From NCBI GenBank assembly GCA_022841825.1, contig JALHQT010000005.1:62001-126000 (forward strand): a stretch of DNA of 64,000 nt, written 5' to 3'. Below are positions 33,804-41,793 of the stretch, in pieces (the stretch's first letter is position 1; every line of letters begins with the position of its first letter). The stretch comes from Anaerolineae bacterium. Lineage in GTDB: Bacteria; Chloroflexota; Anaerolineae; Aggregatilineales; Phototrophicaceae. The position numbers and the translations under genes are program-made. The notes under the pieces are model-generated. The model worked only from the letters and a program-made list of their open reading frames with translations, ran no database searches and was not told the DNA's origin.

Positions 33804-35528
33804 TTAGACTTCACTCGCCCGCACGTCCTGCACGGTAAGCTGCGCTGTCCGCTTGCCGTTCCATTCGTTGATCGTCAGCTCGTAGGCAACATCGACGCGC
33901 CCGCGCAGCTCGCGCGCCAGCCCGCCCAGCCCAAAGCCAATGCCATCGACCGTCGTACGTCCCGGACGCGCCAGCCGCAGCTTGAGATGTCCCTCATCCT
34001 TGCCCACTGGGCGCGCCTCGATCACCTCCAGACCGCGCGTCATGAACACGGGCGGCGGGTTGTGATACCCGGTCGGTTGGAGAGCGCGCAGTTCCTCCGC
34101 CAGCGGCAGATCGAGCATATCGAACGGCAGCTCGGCGTCGATGTCGAGCATCGGCGACAACTCCGCGCCGGCAAGCTGTGCCTCGGCGATCCGCGTCAGC
34201 TCTGCACGCAGGCGGTCGATGTTGCTGTTCATGACCGTCAAACCCGCTGCCTGCGCATGACCGCCATGCCGCACAAGCAGGTCGGCACATTCGTCGAGCG
34301 CCCGCGTGATGTCGAACTGCGGGATGCTGCGGCAGGAGGCGCGGCTTTCCTGTTCGCCATGATGCAGCACGACCGCCGGACGGTAGAATTCCTCGGTCAG
34401 CCGCCCGGCGACCAGACCGACAATGCCTTCCTGAAAACTCTCGTCCATTTCGAAGATCAGGTATGGGTCGGTCTCGCCACGTTCGACCATCCGCAGGCGC
34501 ACCACATCCTGCGCCTGCCGTGTCAGTTCCTGGCGTTGGCGGTTGAGGTCGTGCAGCTCGCTCGCCAGCTTCCCCGCGTCAAGCGGGTTCGCCGCCATCA
34601 GCAGTTCATAGGCGGTCATCGCGCTGCCCAGCCGCCCCGCCGCGTTGATGCGTGGACCGAGCGCGAAGCCGATGCGCTCGCTGTCGATCACGCCGTCCTT
34701 GACGCCCGCCACATCCACCAGCGCCCGCACGCCGGGGCGCGACCCGTTGTTGATCACGTCCAGCCCGCGCTTGACGAGGATGCGGTTCTCCAGCTTGTCC
34801 ATCGGCGCGAGGTCGGCGATGGTGCCAATGGCGACCAGATCGAGCAGGTGTTCCAGCGGGATGTCCGGCTGGCGTTTGTCCTTCATACTCTTGGCACTAC
34901 GGAACAGCGCATCCGCCAGCTTATAGGCGATGCCGACGCCCGCCAGCATCTTCTCCGGGTATTTGCAATCGACCTGCTTAGGGTTAATCACCGCGTCCGC
35001 GCGCGGGATGATTGCCCCGACGCTGTGGTGATCCGTGACGATGATGTCCAGCCCGGCGCGCTTGCCCTGCTCGACCTCCTCGACTGAGCGGATGCCACAA
35101 TCGACCGTGATGACAAGCTGCACGCCCTGGTTATGGCGCAGGTTCAGCAGCGCCTCGGTATTCAGCCCATAGCCCTCATCAATGCGATGCGGGATGTACG
35201 GCTTGACGACCGCCCCGAGCGAGCGCAGCGCCTGGATTAGCAGCGCGGTCGCCGTCACGCCATCGGCGTCAAAGTCGCCGTAAACGACGATGCGCTCCTG
35301 CATTTTGATGGCGCGGCGGATGCGCGAGACAGCCTCATTCATGCCTTTGAGGGTAAATGGGTTATGCAGGTCTGTCTCGCCGATCAGGAAGCGCAGCGCG
35401 GCGGTCGGCTCTTCGAGTCCGCGATTGTAGAGTACCTGCGCGAGGATCGGCGACATGCCGCGATAACGGGCAAGATGGTCAGGCGGGACTGGCGTAGCGA
35501 GCAGCCAGCGTTTTTGAGCATTGGGCAT
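33804..35528 (-). CDS. recJ: Single-stranded-DNA-specific exonuclease RecJ
   Basis: A 574-residue DHH-family 5'-3' exonuclease acting in recombination and mismatch repair. The metal-binding motifs are VVYGDFDADGVTATAL (85-89), VITVDCGIR (Asp 143), VTDHHSVG (166-168) and INPKQVDCKYPEKMLAGVGIAYKLADAL. The DHHA1 region contains GPRINAAGRLGSAMTAYELL and SCRSIPQFDITRALDEC with GGHAQAAGLTV, the usual RecJ end of the core. The C-terminal OB-like domain follows, ending near residue 574. The start ATG 35528 faces fmt across a 74-bp divergent promoter region. Confidence 0.97.
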   Translation of the reverse strand: MPNAQKRWLLATPVPPDHLARYRGMSPILAQVLYNRGLEEPTAALRFLIGETDLHNPFTLKGMNEAVSRIRRAIKMQERIVVYGDFDADGVTATALLIQALRSLGAVVKPYIPHRIDEGYGLNTEALLNLRHNQGVQLVITVDCGIRSVEEVEQGKRAGLDIIVTDHHSVGAIIPRADAVINPKQVDCKYPEKMLAGVGIAYKLADALFRSAKSMKDKRQPDIPLEHLLDLVAIGTIADLAPMDKLENRILVKRGLDVINNGSRPGVRALVDVAGVKDGVIDSERIGFALGPRINAAGRLGSAMTAYELLMAANPLDAGKLASELHDLNRQRQELTRQAQDVVRLRMVERGETDPYLIFEMDESFQEGIVGLVAGRLTEEFYRPAVVLHHGEQESRASCRSIPQFDITRALDECADLLVRHGGHAQAAGLTVMNSNIDRLRAELTRIAEAQLAGAELSPMLDIDAELPFDMLDLPLAEELRALQPTGYHNPPPVFMTRGLEVIEARPVGKDEGHLKLRLARPGRTTVDGIGFGLGGLARELRGRVDVAYELTINEWNGKRTAQLTVQDVRASEV

Positions 35529-35559
35529 TTTTAGAACTAGCGTTTCATCCGAAAGACGA

Positions 35560-35589
35560 ATTATACTGGGAATGAGGCAAGGGATTCAA
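35560..35589 (-). promoter_or_regulatory. Promoter of recJ
   Basis: Minus strand TTGAAT (35584-35589), 18 bp, TATAAT (35560-35565), about 32 bp before recJ. The gap is shared with fmt, whose own promoter is not clear. Confidence 0.65.
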
Positions 35590-35602
35590 CCGGAGTAAAG
35601 GA

Positions 35603-36643
35603 TTGGCAAACGTCGTCTTCATGGGCACGCCGGACTTCGCGGTGCCCGCCCTACAGCAGCTTATCGCCCACCACACGGTCGTCGGCGTCGTCACACAGCC
35701 CGACCGCCCCGCTGGACGCGGCAAGCAGGTGCAGATGTCGCCCGTCAAGCAAACGGCGCTGGCGGCGAGCATCCCCGTCTTTCAGCCAGAAAAGCTGCGC
35801 CGCACGGAGGCAGTCGAAACGCTGAAGCAGTGGCAGGCAGATGTCTATATCGTCGCCGCCTTCGGGCAGATCCTGCCGCAGTCCGTCCTCGACATCCCCG
35901 CGCATGGCTGCATTAACATTCACGCCTCCCTGCTGCCACGCTGGCGCGGCGCAGCACCGATCCAGGCGGCGATCCGCGCGGGCGACGCCGAAAGCGGCAT
36001 CACGATCATGAAGATGGACGCCGGACTGGACACGGGACCGATGCTCGCCAAACACGCCATCGCGCTCGCGCCCGACGAGACCGGGCAGTCGCTGCATGAT
36101 AAGCTGTGCATCATCGGCGGCGAGCTGCTGATCGAGACGCTGCCGCGCTACCTGCGCAGCGAAATTAAACCACAGGCGCAGGACGACGCACTGGCGACCT
36201 TCGCGCCGCGCATCGAGAAAAACGAGGGGCGAATCGACTGGTCACAGCCCGCCACGCAGATCGAGCGGCTGGTACGCGCCTTCACGCCCTGGCCCGGCAC
36301 TTTCACGACCTGGGAGGGCAGGCTGCTCAAGGTTTTGGAGGGCACGGCAGACGTGACAACGACGGACGCAGCAGAACCGGACGCCATGAATGGCGTCCCT
36401 ACAGCATCGCGCGTAGGGACGCCATTCATGGCGTCCGCTCAATCCGATCCGAACGTGGACATAGGGACACGCAACGCCGACACCTCCCACGGCGAGGTCA
36501 TCCGCCGCCACGACCGCATCGGCATCACGACCGGCGACGGCATCTTCCATCCAACGCGCGTGCAGCTAGAAGGCAAAAGCGCCGTCTCCGTCGACGATTT
36601 CGTGCGCGGGTATGTGGGGTTTGTGGGAGCGAGGGTCATTTAA
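35603..36643 (+). CDS. fmt: Methionyl-tRNA formyltransferase with an in-frame palindromic insertion
   Basis: A 346-residue enzyme formylating Met-tRNA for initiation. It starts at TTG 35603, after GGAGTAAAGGA, giving MANVVFMGTPDFAVPAL at the family N terminus. INIHASLLPRWRGAAPIQ and AGLDTGP hold the catalytic Asn 105, His 107 and Asp 143; MSPVKQTAL is the THF-binding side. The C-terminal tRNA-binding domain (RAFTPWPGTFTTWEGRLLKVLEG ... GITTGDGIF) is interrupted by about 45 extra residues that include DAMNGVPT and VGTPFMAS, encoded by two palindromic elements in opposite orientation. Typical Fmt has 310-320 residues. The insertion sits in a surface loop and the frame is kept. It overlaps the convergent GT2 gene by 8 bp. 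Confidence 0.95.
   Translation: MANVVFMGTPDFAVPALQQLIAHHTVVGVVTQPDRPAGRGKQVQMSPVKQTALAASIPVFQPEKLRRTEAVETLKQWQADVYIVAAFGQILPQSVLDIPAHGCINIHASLLPRWRGAAPIQAAIRAGDAESGITIMKMDAGLDTGPMLAKHAIALAPDETGQSLHDKLCIIGGELLIETLPRYLRSEIKPQAQDDALATFAPRIEKNEGRIDWSQPATQIERLVRAFTPWPGTFTTWEGRLLKVLEGTADVTTTDAAEPDAMNGVPTASRVGTPFMASAQSDPNVDIGTRNADTSHGEVIRRHDRIGITTGDGIFHPTRVQLEGKSAVSVDDFVRGYVGFVGARVI
36379..36436. repeat. Two inverted palindromic elements inside fmt
   Basis: GGACGCCATGAATGGCGTCC followed by CTAC (36379-36402) and its exact reverse complement, GTAG then GGACGCCATTCATGGCGTCC (36413-36436), separated by ten bases. Each is itself nearly palindromic. Both are translated in the fmt frame, as D-A-M-N-G-V-P-T and V-G-T-P-F-M-A-S. 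Confidence 0.95.
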
Positions 36644-37925
36644 TCGTCCGCCCTTTCCAGCGCACCCCGCCGTAGCGCGCCTGCCAGTAGACCGCCTGCG
36701 CCGCGATGCGCGTCATCAGCAGCACCGAAAGCGGCAGCGCCAGCGCGTCGCCAACCCGCTGGCGTGTCGTCGCCGCCGTCAACGCCCGTACGCCCACGCC
36801 CAATGCGCACAACCCCGCCACCCCCAGAATGTGTTGTACGGACGACGCATGCGTCGTCCGCTCGCCCCATCTATTGGCGACATCCCCGATTAACCACACC
36901 CACGGCAGCAGAAACACCGCCCAATGGAAGATCGCCCCCATCAGCAGTCCGAACACGCTGCCGTACCCCGCGATGATGTTCTTGGCGTAGCCATCGCGTA
37001 CGTCCGCCCACGACGTGTACATGCGGCAGCCGATCAACCCCGCGCCGTCCGCCGTGCGCAGCCGCAGACCCGCCCGCTTGATCAGCCGTGCGAACGTGAT
37101 GTCCTCGACGATGCGCTTGCGCACCGCCGCGTGCCCGCCGATATGCGTATATGCCGCGCGCCGGAAGCACAGGCACTGCCCATTTGCTGCTGCCAGCGAG
37201 GCGAACGGCAGGTGATGTACCGCCAGGGCGGGCAGATAGCCGAGGATGACCAGCGCCATCAGCGGCACGACCAACCGCTCACCCCAGGTGATGGTCGTCT
37301 GCGTGGGCCAGACCGTCAGCAGATCTGCGCGTGTGCGTTCCGCCGCCGCGATCAGCGCCGCCACCGCGTCCGGTTGCCAGCGCACATCGGCATCCGTGAA
37401 AACCAGCCACTCCCCACGCGCCGCCTCGCCCAACTGCTGGCACGCCCAGCTCTTGCCCATCCAATCGTCCGGCAGCGACTGCCCCGTCAGCACGGTCAGA
37501 CGTGCATCGCCCGCCGCGCGCGCGATGTCCGCCGTGCCATCAGTCGAGCCGTCGTCGAGAATCAGGACTTCGAGATTTGGATAGGTCTGCGCCAGCAGCG
37601 CGCGAACAGTCTCGCCGATCACGCGCGCCTCGTTGCGCGCGGGAATGCAGATCGAGACCAGGGGAGAATTAACCGCCATGACGCCAGGGATAACAGCAGC
37701 GGCGGATGCCATGAATGGCGTCTCTACCGACGAAGAGTCCTGTAGGGACGAGGCATGCCTCGTCTGTCCTTGTTCCGCAACCCTCTCCGTGAGCCTCCGT
37801 CCCTCCGCGCCTTCGTGTTGAAAGTCCTTCTGCAAGCGCCGGAATGTCAGCGCGTTGAGGATGGCGATCCCAGTGATGGCGACCAGTGCGCTCCCGACGA
37901 CAATTACGATCAGGTCGTGCGCCAT
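36636..37925 (-). CDS. Family 2 glycosyltransferase, CruG-like
   Basis: A 429-residue membrane-bound GT2 enzyme. An N-terminal helix (LIVIVVGSALVAITGIAIL) is followed after about 90 residues by the GT-A domain: LVSICIPARNEARVIGETVRAL, VLILDDGSTDGTADIA, FTDADVRWQPDAVAAL (DxD), then C-terminal helices and IVEDITFARLIKRAGLRL (ED base motif). The order CruF-like, PlsY-like, GT2 in one operon suggests the carotenoid 2-O-glycosyltransferase role of CruG; this is inference from context. Three palindromic elements are translated within it: QTRHASSLQ (about 54-62), VETPFMAS (about 67-74) and RTTHASSVQ (about 357-365), all outside the catalytic core. It overlaps plsY by 16 bp. Confidence 0.85.
   Translation of the reverse strand: MAHDLIVIVVGSALVAITGIAILNALTFRRLQKDFQHEGAEGRRLTERVAEQGQTRHASSLQDSSSVETPFMASAAAVIPGVMAVNSPLVSICIPARNEARVIGETVRALLAQTYPNLEVLILDDGSTDGTADIARAAGDARLTVLTGQSLPDDWMGKSWACQQLGEAARGEWLVFTDADVRWQPDAVAALIAAAERTRADLLTVWPTQTTITWGERLVVPLMALVILGYLPALAVHHLPFASLAAANGQCLCFRRAAYTHIGGHAAVRKRIVEDITFARLIKRAGLRLRTADGAGLIGCRMYTSWADVRDGYAKNIIAGYGSVFGLLMGAIFHWAVFLLPWVWLIGDVANRWGERTTHASSVQHILGVAGLCALGVGVRALTAATTRQRVGDALALPLSVLLMTRIAAQAVYWQARYGGVRWKGRTIK
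36839..36860. repeat. Perfect 22-bp palindromic element inside the GT2 gene (3' part)
   Basis: C, then GGACGACGCATGCGTCGTCC, then G. It is translated on the minus strand as R-T-T-H-A-S-S between hydrophobic segments. Confidence 0.9.
37704..37769. repeat. Two palindromic elements inside the GT2 gene (5' part)
   Basis: GGATGCCATGAATGGCGTCT followed by CTAC (37704-37727) and GTAG followed by GGACGAGGCATGCCTCGTCT and GTCC (37742-37769), 14 bp apart. Two different cores, GGACGCCAT and GGACGAGGC, lie next to each other, in the linker between the N-terminal helix and the GT-A domain. Confidence 0.9.
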
Positions 37926-38518
37926 ATCCGCCGCTTAAACGACTCGCGCAGATCCAGCGGCTGACGCAGATCATCCCGGTACTTGTACGCCAGCAGCGCC
38001 CAATGCGCGAGGAGCGTGAACAGGAAGATCGGGTTGGGATAGGTGATCAGGTAGTACACCATGATCACCGCCATCGTCAGCATGACTGCCCACCCCGACC
38101 CCTTGACGATCTTGAACCACAGCAACAGCACCAGCGCCATGAAGATCGACGCTTCCCACACCGTCAGCCCTATCCACACGCCGTAGGTCACCGCAATCGC
38201 CTTGCCGCCGCGAAAGCGCAGCCAGGGTGAAAATGCATGACCGAGCGCGGGCGCGAGCGCGATGAAGAACAACGGCGCGCCGTCGATGCCCAGCAGCCAG
38301 CGGGCGATGAACGGCGTGATGCTGCCTTTGATGATGTCGAGCAGTACGCCTACGATGCCCCACGCCTTGTTGACGGCGATCAGGTTGAACGCGCCGGGAT
38401 TACCATCGCCCACTTCGCGGATGTCGCGTTTGAGTGCCAGCTCACCGATCCAGAAAGAGAACATCAGCGAACCAAGGAAGAAACCCGCGATGACCAGCAG
38501 CAGCTCGGTCGTATTCAT
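37910..38518 (-). CDS. plsY: Glycerol-3-phosphate acyltransferase PlsY-like
   Basis: A 202-residue polytopic acyltransferase of the PlsY family, which normally transfers acyl groups from acyl-phosphate to glycerol-3-phosphate. The three conserved loops are present: GSLMFSFWIGELALKRDIREVGDGNPGAFN, PALGHAFSPWLRFRGGKAIAVTYG and the C-terminal RESFKRR. Five hydrophobic segments fit the fold. It overlaps the CruF-like gene by ATGA (38515-38518) and GT2 by 16 bp, so it is translationally coupled between two carotenoid-type genes. It might therefore acylate a carotenoid glycoside or supply lipid; the first is speculation. Confidence 0.88.
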   Translation of the reverse strand: MNTTELLLVIAGFFLGSLMFSFWIGELALKRDIREVGDGNPGAFNLIAVNKAWGIVGVLLDIIKGSITPFIARWLLGIDGAPLFFIALAPALGHAFSPWLRFRGGKAIAVTYGVWIGLTVWEASIFMALVLLLWFKIVKGSGWAVMLTMAVIMVYYLITYPNPIFLFTLLAHWALLAYKYRDDLRQPLDLRESFKRRIWRTT

Positions 38519-39330
38519 GGCGCACGCTCCGGCAGGCGGACGATTCCCATCACCATCACCGCTCCCATGATAACACCGCCGACGACTGCCGAGGTTGGCA
38601 GCCCCCAGAAGAACAACTGCCCGATCAGGTGCAGCGCCCAGGTGATGATATAGATGATCAGCATCGGAAGCAGCGGCAGCCTGCGCGGGCGGGCAATCAT
38701 GGTGATCAGCGCCGATGCCAGCAGCCAGCCGAGAAAGTTCGTCCAGGGGATCAGCCCGACATAGGCGCCCGCGCCAGGGTTTTCAAACACCCAGGCATTC
38801 CACGTCACCATCTGCGGGTCAAGGAAAAAGTCCCACGCCGTCATGGCGACCGCGCTGGCGACGATGAACTGCCAGCCGCTCCATTTGCCAGTCAGCAGGT
38901 GCGCCAGCGCCCACGACGGCGGCATCATCATCATCCACGCCAGCGGGATGAGCAGCGGTACAGCACCAATCTGTGGTTGAAAGCGCGGCGTGTAATCGTA
39001 GGAGCCGAACGGGAAGCCCGTCGTATGCCCGACGAACTCGACCGCCCAGCCGCAGAAAATCACCAGCGCCGACGTCGTGAGCGCAGCACGCCAGCCCCAC
39101 GCCCGACTGAGCACGAACAACACGACCCCAACCTGCGCGATGACGCCGAGCATAATGCCAATCGTCAGCCCAGGCTCGCCCCACGTCCAGCGCAGGATCG
39201 GCACGCAGATGAAGACCAGCGCCCACAGCGCCAGGACAATCCAGGTCGTGCGGTCGGGCAGCGCAGACGCACGATTCGTCCGTACTGCCGTCACCCAACG
39301 GGAGCCGCGCAGTTGTCGCCAGGCGTTCAT
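38515..39330 (-). CDS. CruF-like carotenoid hydratase (DUF422 membrane protein)
   Basis: A 271-residue protein starting at ATG 39330, overlapping the tocopherol-cyclase-like gene by ATGA. Seven or eight hydrophobic segments are present, with the family strings VEFVGHTTGFPFGSYDYT, LIPLAWMMMMPPSWALA, ASAVAMTAWDFFLDPQMV, WVFENPGAGAYVGLIPWTNFLGWLL. These are typical of the DUF422/CruF carotenoid 1',2'-hydratase family, which adds water to the psi end of gamma-carotene-like pigments. No other carotenoid synthesis genes are in the window. The N terminus includes VRTNRAS, encoded by a decayed palindromic element (39265-39285). Confidence 0.85.
   Translation of the reverse strand: MNAWRQLRGSRWVTAVRTNRASALPDRTTWIVLALWALVFICVPILRWTWGEPGLTIGIMLGVIAQVGVVLFVLSRAWGWRAALTTSALVIFCGWAVEFVGHTTGFPFGSYDYTPRFQPQIGAVPLLIPLAWMMMMPPSWALAHLLTGKWSGWQFIVASAVAMTAWDFFLDPQMVTWNAWVFENPGAGAYVGLIPWTNFLGWLLASALITMIARPRRLPLLPMLIIYIITWALHLIGQLFFWGLPTSAVVGGVIMGAVMVMGIVRLPERAP
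39265..39285. repeat. Decayed palindromic element inside the CruF-like gene
   Basis: AGACGCACGATTCGTCCGTA then C. On the coding strand GTA CGG ACG AAT CGT GCG TCT, the same phase and nearly the same translation (V-R-T-N-R-A-S) as the element in the GT39 gene (V-G-T-K-H-A-S). Confidence 0.5.
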
Positions 39331-40322
39331 CGGACGATCAGCCGTTCCCAATCGCCCGCCACTTCGAGCGCGGCGCATTCCCCAATTCCAGCGAACTCCG
39401 GCTCGCTGCCGCGTCGCAGCGGCACCAGCGTAACCTCGATCTGCGAACGCAGCGTTTCCGGCACGCGCTTGCCCATCTCGATTTTGTCGGGACCCGGCAG
39501 CGGCGTGGTATCGGCGCGCTGCGCCCGGATGTGCAGCCGGTGCGTGCGATTGCGCAGTACCCACTCGACATGCGTCACATCGATGTCGAGCTTCTCCGTC
39601 GGCGAGCGCAGATACGTCGTGAAGCGGTGCAGGGTTCCCTGGTGCCAGAAGCCGACGATATGCCCGATGAAGCTTGTTCCGGCGAAGGGGATGTTGGCGA
39701 TGGAGGCGGTCAGGCTGATGCCCGGCTGCGCAAAATGATTGGACTGCATCCACACCCACCCCGAGGGGAATGACTGCCCCCAGTCTTTCTCGATATACCC
39801 ACGCCCATGCGTGAAGTCGTGCGGCACATCGTCAATCATCAGGCAGCCTTCGACCTCATGATCAAGACCGAGAACGCCGTGATAGCACTCCATAAACTGA
39901 AGGTATCCGAACGGTCCCATGATCCCCGGCGACGCCAGCGTCACGGGCCATGGAGTCACACCCTGAAAGCGCAGGGTGCCGCTCACCCGCAGGTCGTCGT
40001 CCGCAATCGCCAGATCAATGCGATCGTGCGTGAAGTGGTTGTCACCGATTCGCACGGAGAAACGATCCTTGTCCGCCTCGAATGCCTCGGCAGGGAATCG
40101 ATGATAGGTCGCGCGCCCGCTGATGCCGTCGAAGACCTGGATGAAGGCGTGATGGCGCGCGGGGTCGTCGCTCAGGAAGATACCTGGAATGATGGCGCAG
40201 CGGGTTTTTCGATCAGCACTGACCATCTTGTAATACCACCCTTCAAAGAAAGGGGGTGTTTTTTCGTAGCCGTGATAGCGTTCTGGATGAAAGGTAAGCT
40301 GCACGTAGCGTGCGAGGTTCAT
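39327..40322 (-). CDS. Tocopherol-cyclase-like protein
   Basis: A 331-residue protein of the tocopherol cyclase (VTE1)-like family, recognised by HGYEKTPPFFEGWYYKMVSAD, IIPGIFLSDDPARHHAFIQVFDG, GPFGYLQFMECYHGVLGLDHEVEG and YIEKDWGQSFPSGWVWMQSNHF. ATG 40322 begins the conserved part (MNLARYVQLTFHPERYHG). Plant and cyanobacterial members close the chromanol ring; bacterial non-photosynthetic members are of unknown activity and are often linked to carotenoid hydratases, hydrolases or lipocalin-like folds. It heads a four-gene overlapping operon with CruF-like, PlsY-like and GT2 genes. It is beta-strand rich and has no signal peptide. Confidence 0.88.
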   Translation of the reverse strand: MNLARYVQLTFHPERYHGYEKTPPFFEGWYYKMVSADRKTRCAIIPGIFLSDDPARHHAFIQVFDGISGRATYHRFPAEAFEADKDRFSVRIGDNHFTHDRIDLAIADDDLRVSGTLRFQGVTPWPVTLASPGIMGPFGYLQFMECYHGVLGLDHEVEGCLMIDDVPHDFTHGRGYIEKDWGQSFPSGWVWMQSNHFAQPGISLTASIANIPFAGTSFIGHIVGFWHQGTLHRFTTYLRSPTEKLDIDVTHVEWVLRNRTHRLHIRAQRADTTPLPGPDKIEMGKRVPETLRSQIEVTLVPLRRGSEPEFAGIGECAALEVAGDWERLIVR

Positions 40323-40360
40323 TAGCGCTGCTTTTCGCTTGTCGGGTAATATGCTACCGA

Positions 40361-40370
40361 TTGTGCACAA
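40361..40370. promoter_or_regulatory. Short palindrome upstream of the tocopherol-cyclase-like operon
   Basis: TTGTGCACAA, perfectly self-complementary, 39 bp before ATG 40322. It has CRP half-site character without the six-base gap; a TATTAC box lies between it and the gene. Function is uncertain. Confidence 0.35.
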
Positions 40371-40414
40371 GTGCCGCCCATAAGCAAGCGATCAGCGCTG
40401 AGAGTGTCGTGAGT

Positions 40415-41050
40415 TCAGCCCTTCAGCGCGCGAAAGCTGCTGTCCAGCCATTCCTGCTGCTGTCCGAGCAGTCGAATACCCACCTTCAGGGGCACCCAGT
40501 ATAGGGTGTACGGTTGGACAGGTTCCGCCTTCACTTCCCATCGTTCAGCAGTGCTGATGGTTGATGTCAGATGAAACAGGTGGCGCTCAATCGTGGACGT
40601 TACATTAGGCAGGGGCAGCCAGCCGCTGCGTCGCGCAGTCACGATCGTTTCCCCGGCAGTGTCCGAATGAGTCTCTTCGTAGAGGACACGAGCAAAGTCG
40701 CCATCCGATTCCAGCAGCCTGACCGATGCCCCGCGCCGCAGTGCTGTCCCCCGAACGACGGTGGATGAGGTATCTGGCATAAGCTGAAGCAAAGCATCCG
40801 CGAGCAGCACACGATCATCGCCTGTGAGGCTCATTCGACGACTGCCCAGTTCTGCAATCAGCGTCAGATCCGGCAGCCCACTCTGTTCACGGGCGACTCG
40901 CAGTGCCGCATGAAGCGCGGCTTCACCATCCAGCACCGTGCCCGCCGGAATTTGTGTGCCACCCGCATGATCAAAGACAAGCAGTTGCCTTAAGCCAGGC
41001 TTTCCCCGCGTGATGAACATTGCGACTTTTTTAAGAGGGGTTTCAATCAT
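40415..41050 (-). CDS. Nudix-fold protein with a degenerate Nudix box
   Basis: A 211-residue protein beginning at ATG 41050 (MIETPLKKVAMFITRG). Residues about 8-75 follow the Nudix pattern VAMFITRGKPGLRQLLVFDHAGG-QIPAGTVLDGEAALHAAL-RVAREQSGL. The Nudix box GX5EX7REUXEEXGU is partly kept: G-TVLDG-E and R..R-E-Q-S-G-L, but the first Glu of RExxEE is Val and the second of the EE pair is Gln. Metal binding and hydrolysis are therefore doubtful. The C-terminal half (LPNVTSTIERHLFHL, WVPLKVGIRLLGQQQEWLDSSF) is unassigned. Confidence 0.65.
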   Translation of the reverse strand: MIETPLKKVAMFITRGKPGLRQLLVFDHAGGTQIPAGTVLDGEAALHAALRVAREQSGLPDLTLIAELGSRRMSLTGDDRVLLADALLQLMPDTSSTVVRGTALRRGASVRLLESDGDFARVLYEETHSDTAGETIVTARRSGWLPLPNVTSTIERHLFHLTSTISTAERWEVKAEPVQPYTLYWVPLKVGIRLLGQQQEWLDSSFRALKG

Positions 41051-41142
41051 ACACTGTGCCAACCAGATGCATCAATACATTCATCCTATATCGATTATTC
41101 TCAATTCCATCACAATCCTTGCTCGCAGAACGTGCGGGTTTC

Positions 41143-41604
41143 TCACCCACGCGGGTCACTCCCACGCCAGGGCCAGGTTGGGACCTTCAGCGCATGAAAG
41201 ATGTCAAAAATGAGGAGAAACAAGCCCTGAAGCACAATCCCCAAACCCATCCCTCGTCGGGCGGGTTTCTCGCTGCGCATCGCCCACGCGCCGCCGAGCA
41301 TGTAAAGAACATCCAAGCCCGCGTTGATCCACAGCACTCGCTGCAACTGATTGGCTTCTCGCATCATCTCTTTCGGTGAATCAGGGAGCGCCAGTTGCAG
41401 CTTGCGCTGATCCGTGAAGAACTTGCCGCCTATGGCAATTGCGGCGTTCACGACCGCCCACCCCACGAACTGACCAGCCATGCCGCGCCCAAATCTGCCG
41501 AACGCGCTCATGACAATGCCGAGTGCCGTGCTGACGCCGCTCCAGACCAACAGTCGTTGGCTGACTTTGCTTTGAAACTGCCAGATCGTCTCTTTTTGCT
41601 GCAT
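41143..41604 (-). CDS. Membrane protein of unknown function (three to four helices)
   Basis: A 153-residue protein from ATG 41604 (MQQKETIWQFQSKVSQRLL), with CAGGG seven bases upstream. Longer readings run through the antisense of cdaA and are rejected. Hydrophobic segments: LVWSGVSTALGIVMSAFG, GQFVGWAVVNAAIAIGG, LWINAGLDVLYMLGGAWAM and MGLGIVLQGLFLLIFDIFHAL. The pattern looks like a small conserved membrane family found in Chloroflexota and Firmicutes but I cannot name it with confidence. It is divergent from cdaA. Confidence 0.7.
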   Translation of the reverse strand: MQQKETIWQFQSKVSQRLLVWSGVSTALGIVMSAFGRFGRGMAGQFVGWAVVNAAIAIGGKFFTDQRKLQLALPDSPKEMMREANQLQRVLWINAGLDVLYMLGGAWAMRSEKPARRGMGLGIVLQGLFLLIFDIFHALKVPTWPWRGSDPRG

Positions 41605-41793
41605 GATAAGCCCTGGGAAAGAAACCACCGGATGATGTCCAGAATTATAGCGTAAAGTGGCTCCTAACGTAGCGCCGCAGGTCAGCCGTCGGTAGCAGCA
41701 CCGCTCAATTACGATTACAATAAAGTGATACTGTGCGCACCACACATGAGCGCTTCCTGACCCCTCTTGCGCGCAACCTGGAATCACTGAACG

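Noticed and set aside
33684-35087. 467-codon plus-strand frame opposite recJ
   Set aside because: Antisense shadow; overlaps the DUF2200 gene end and has no ribosome site.
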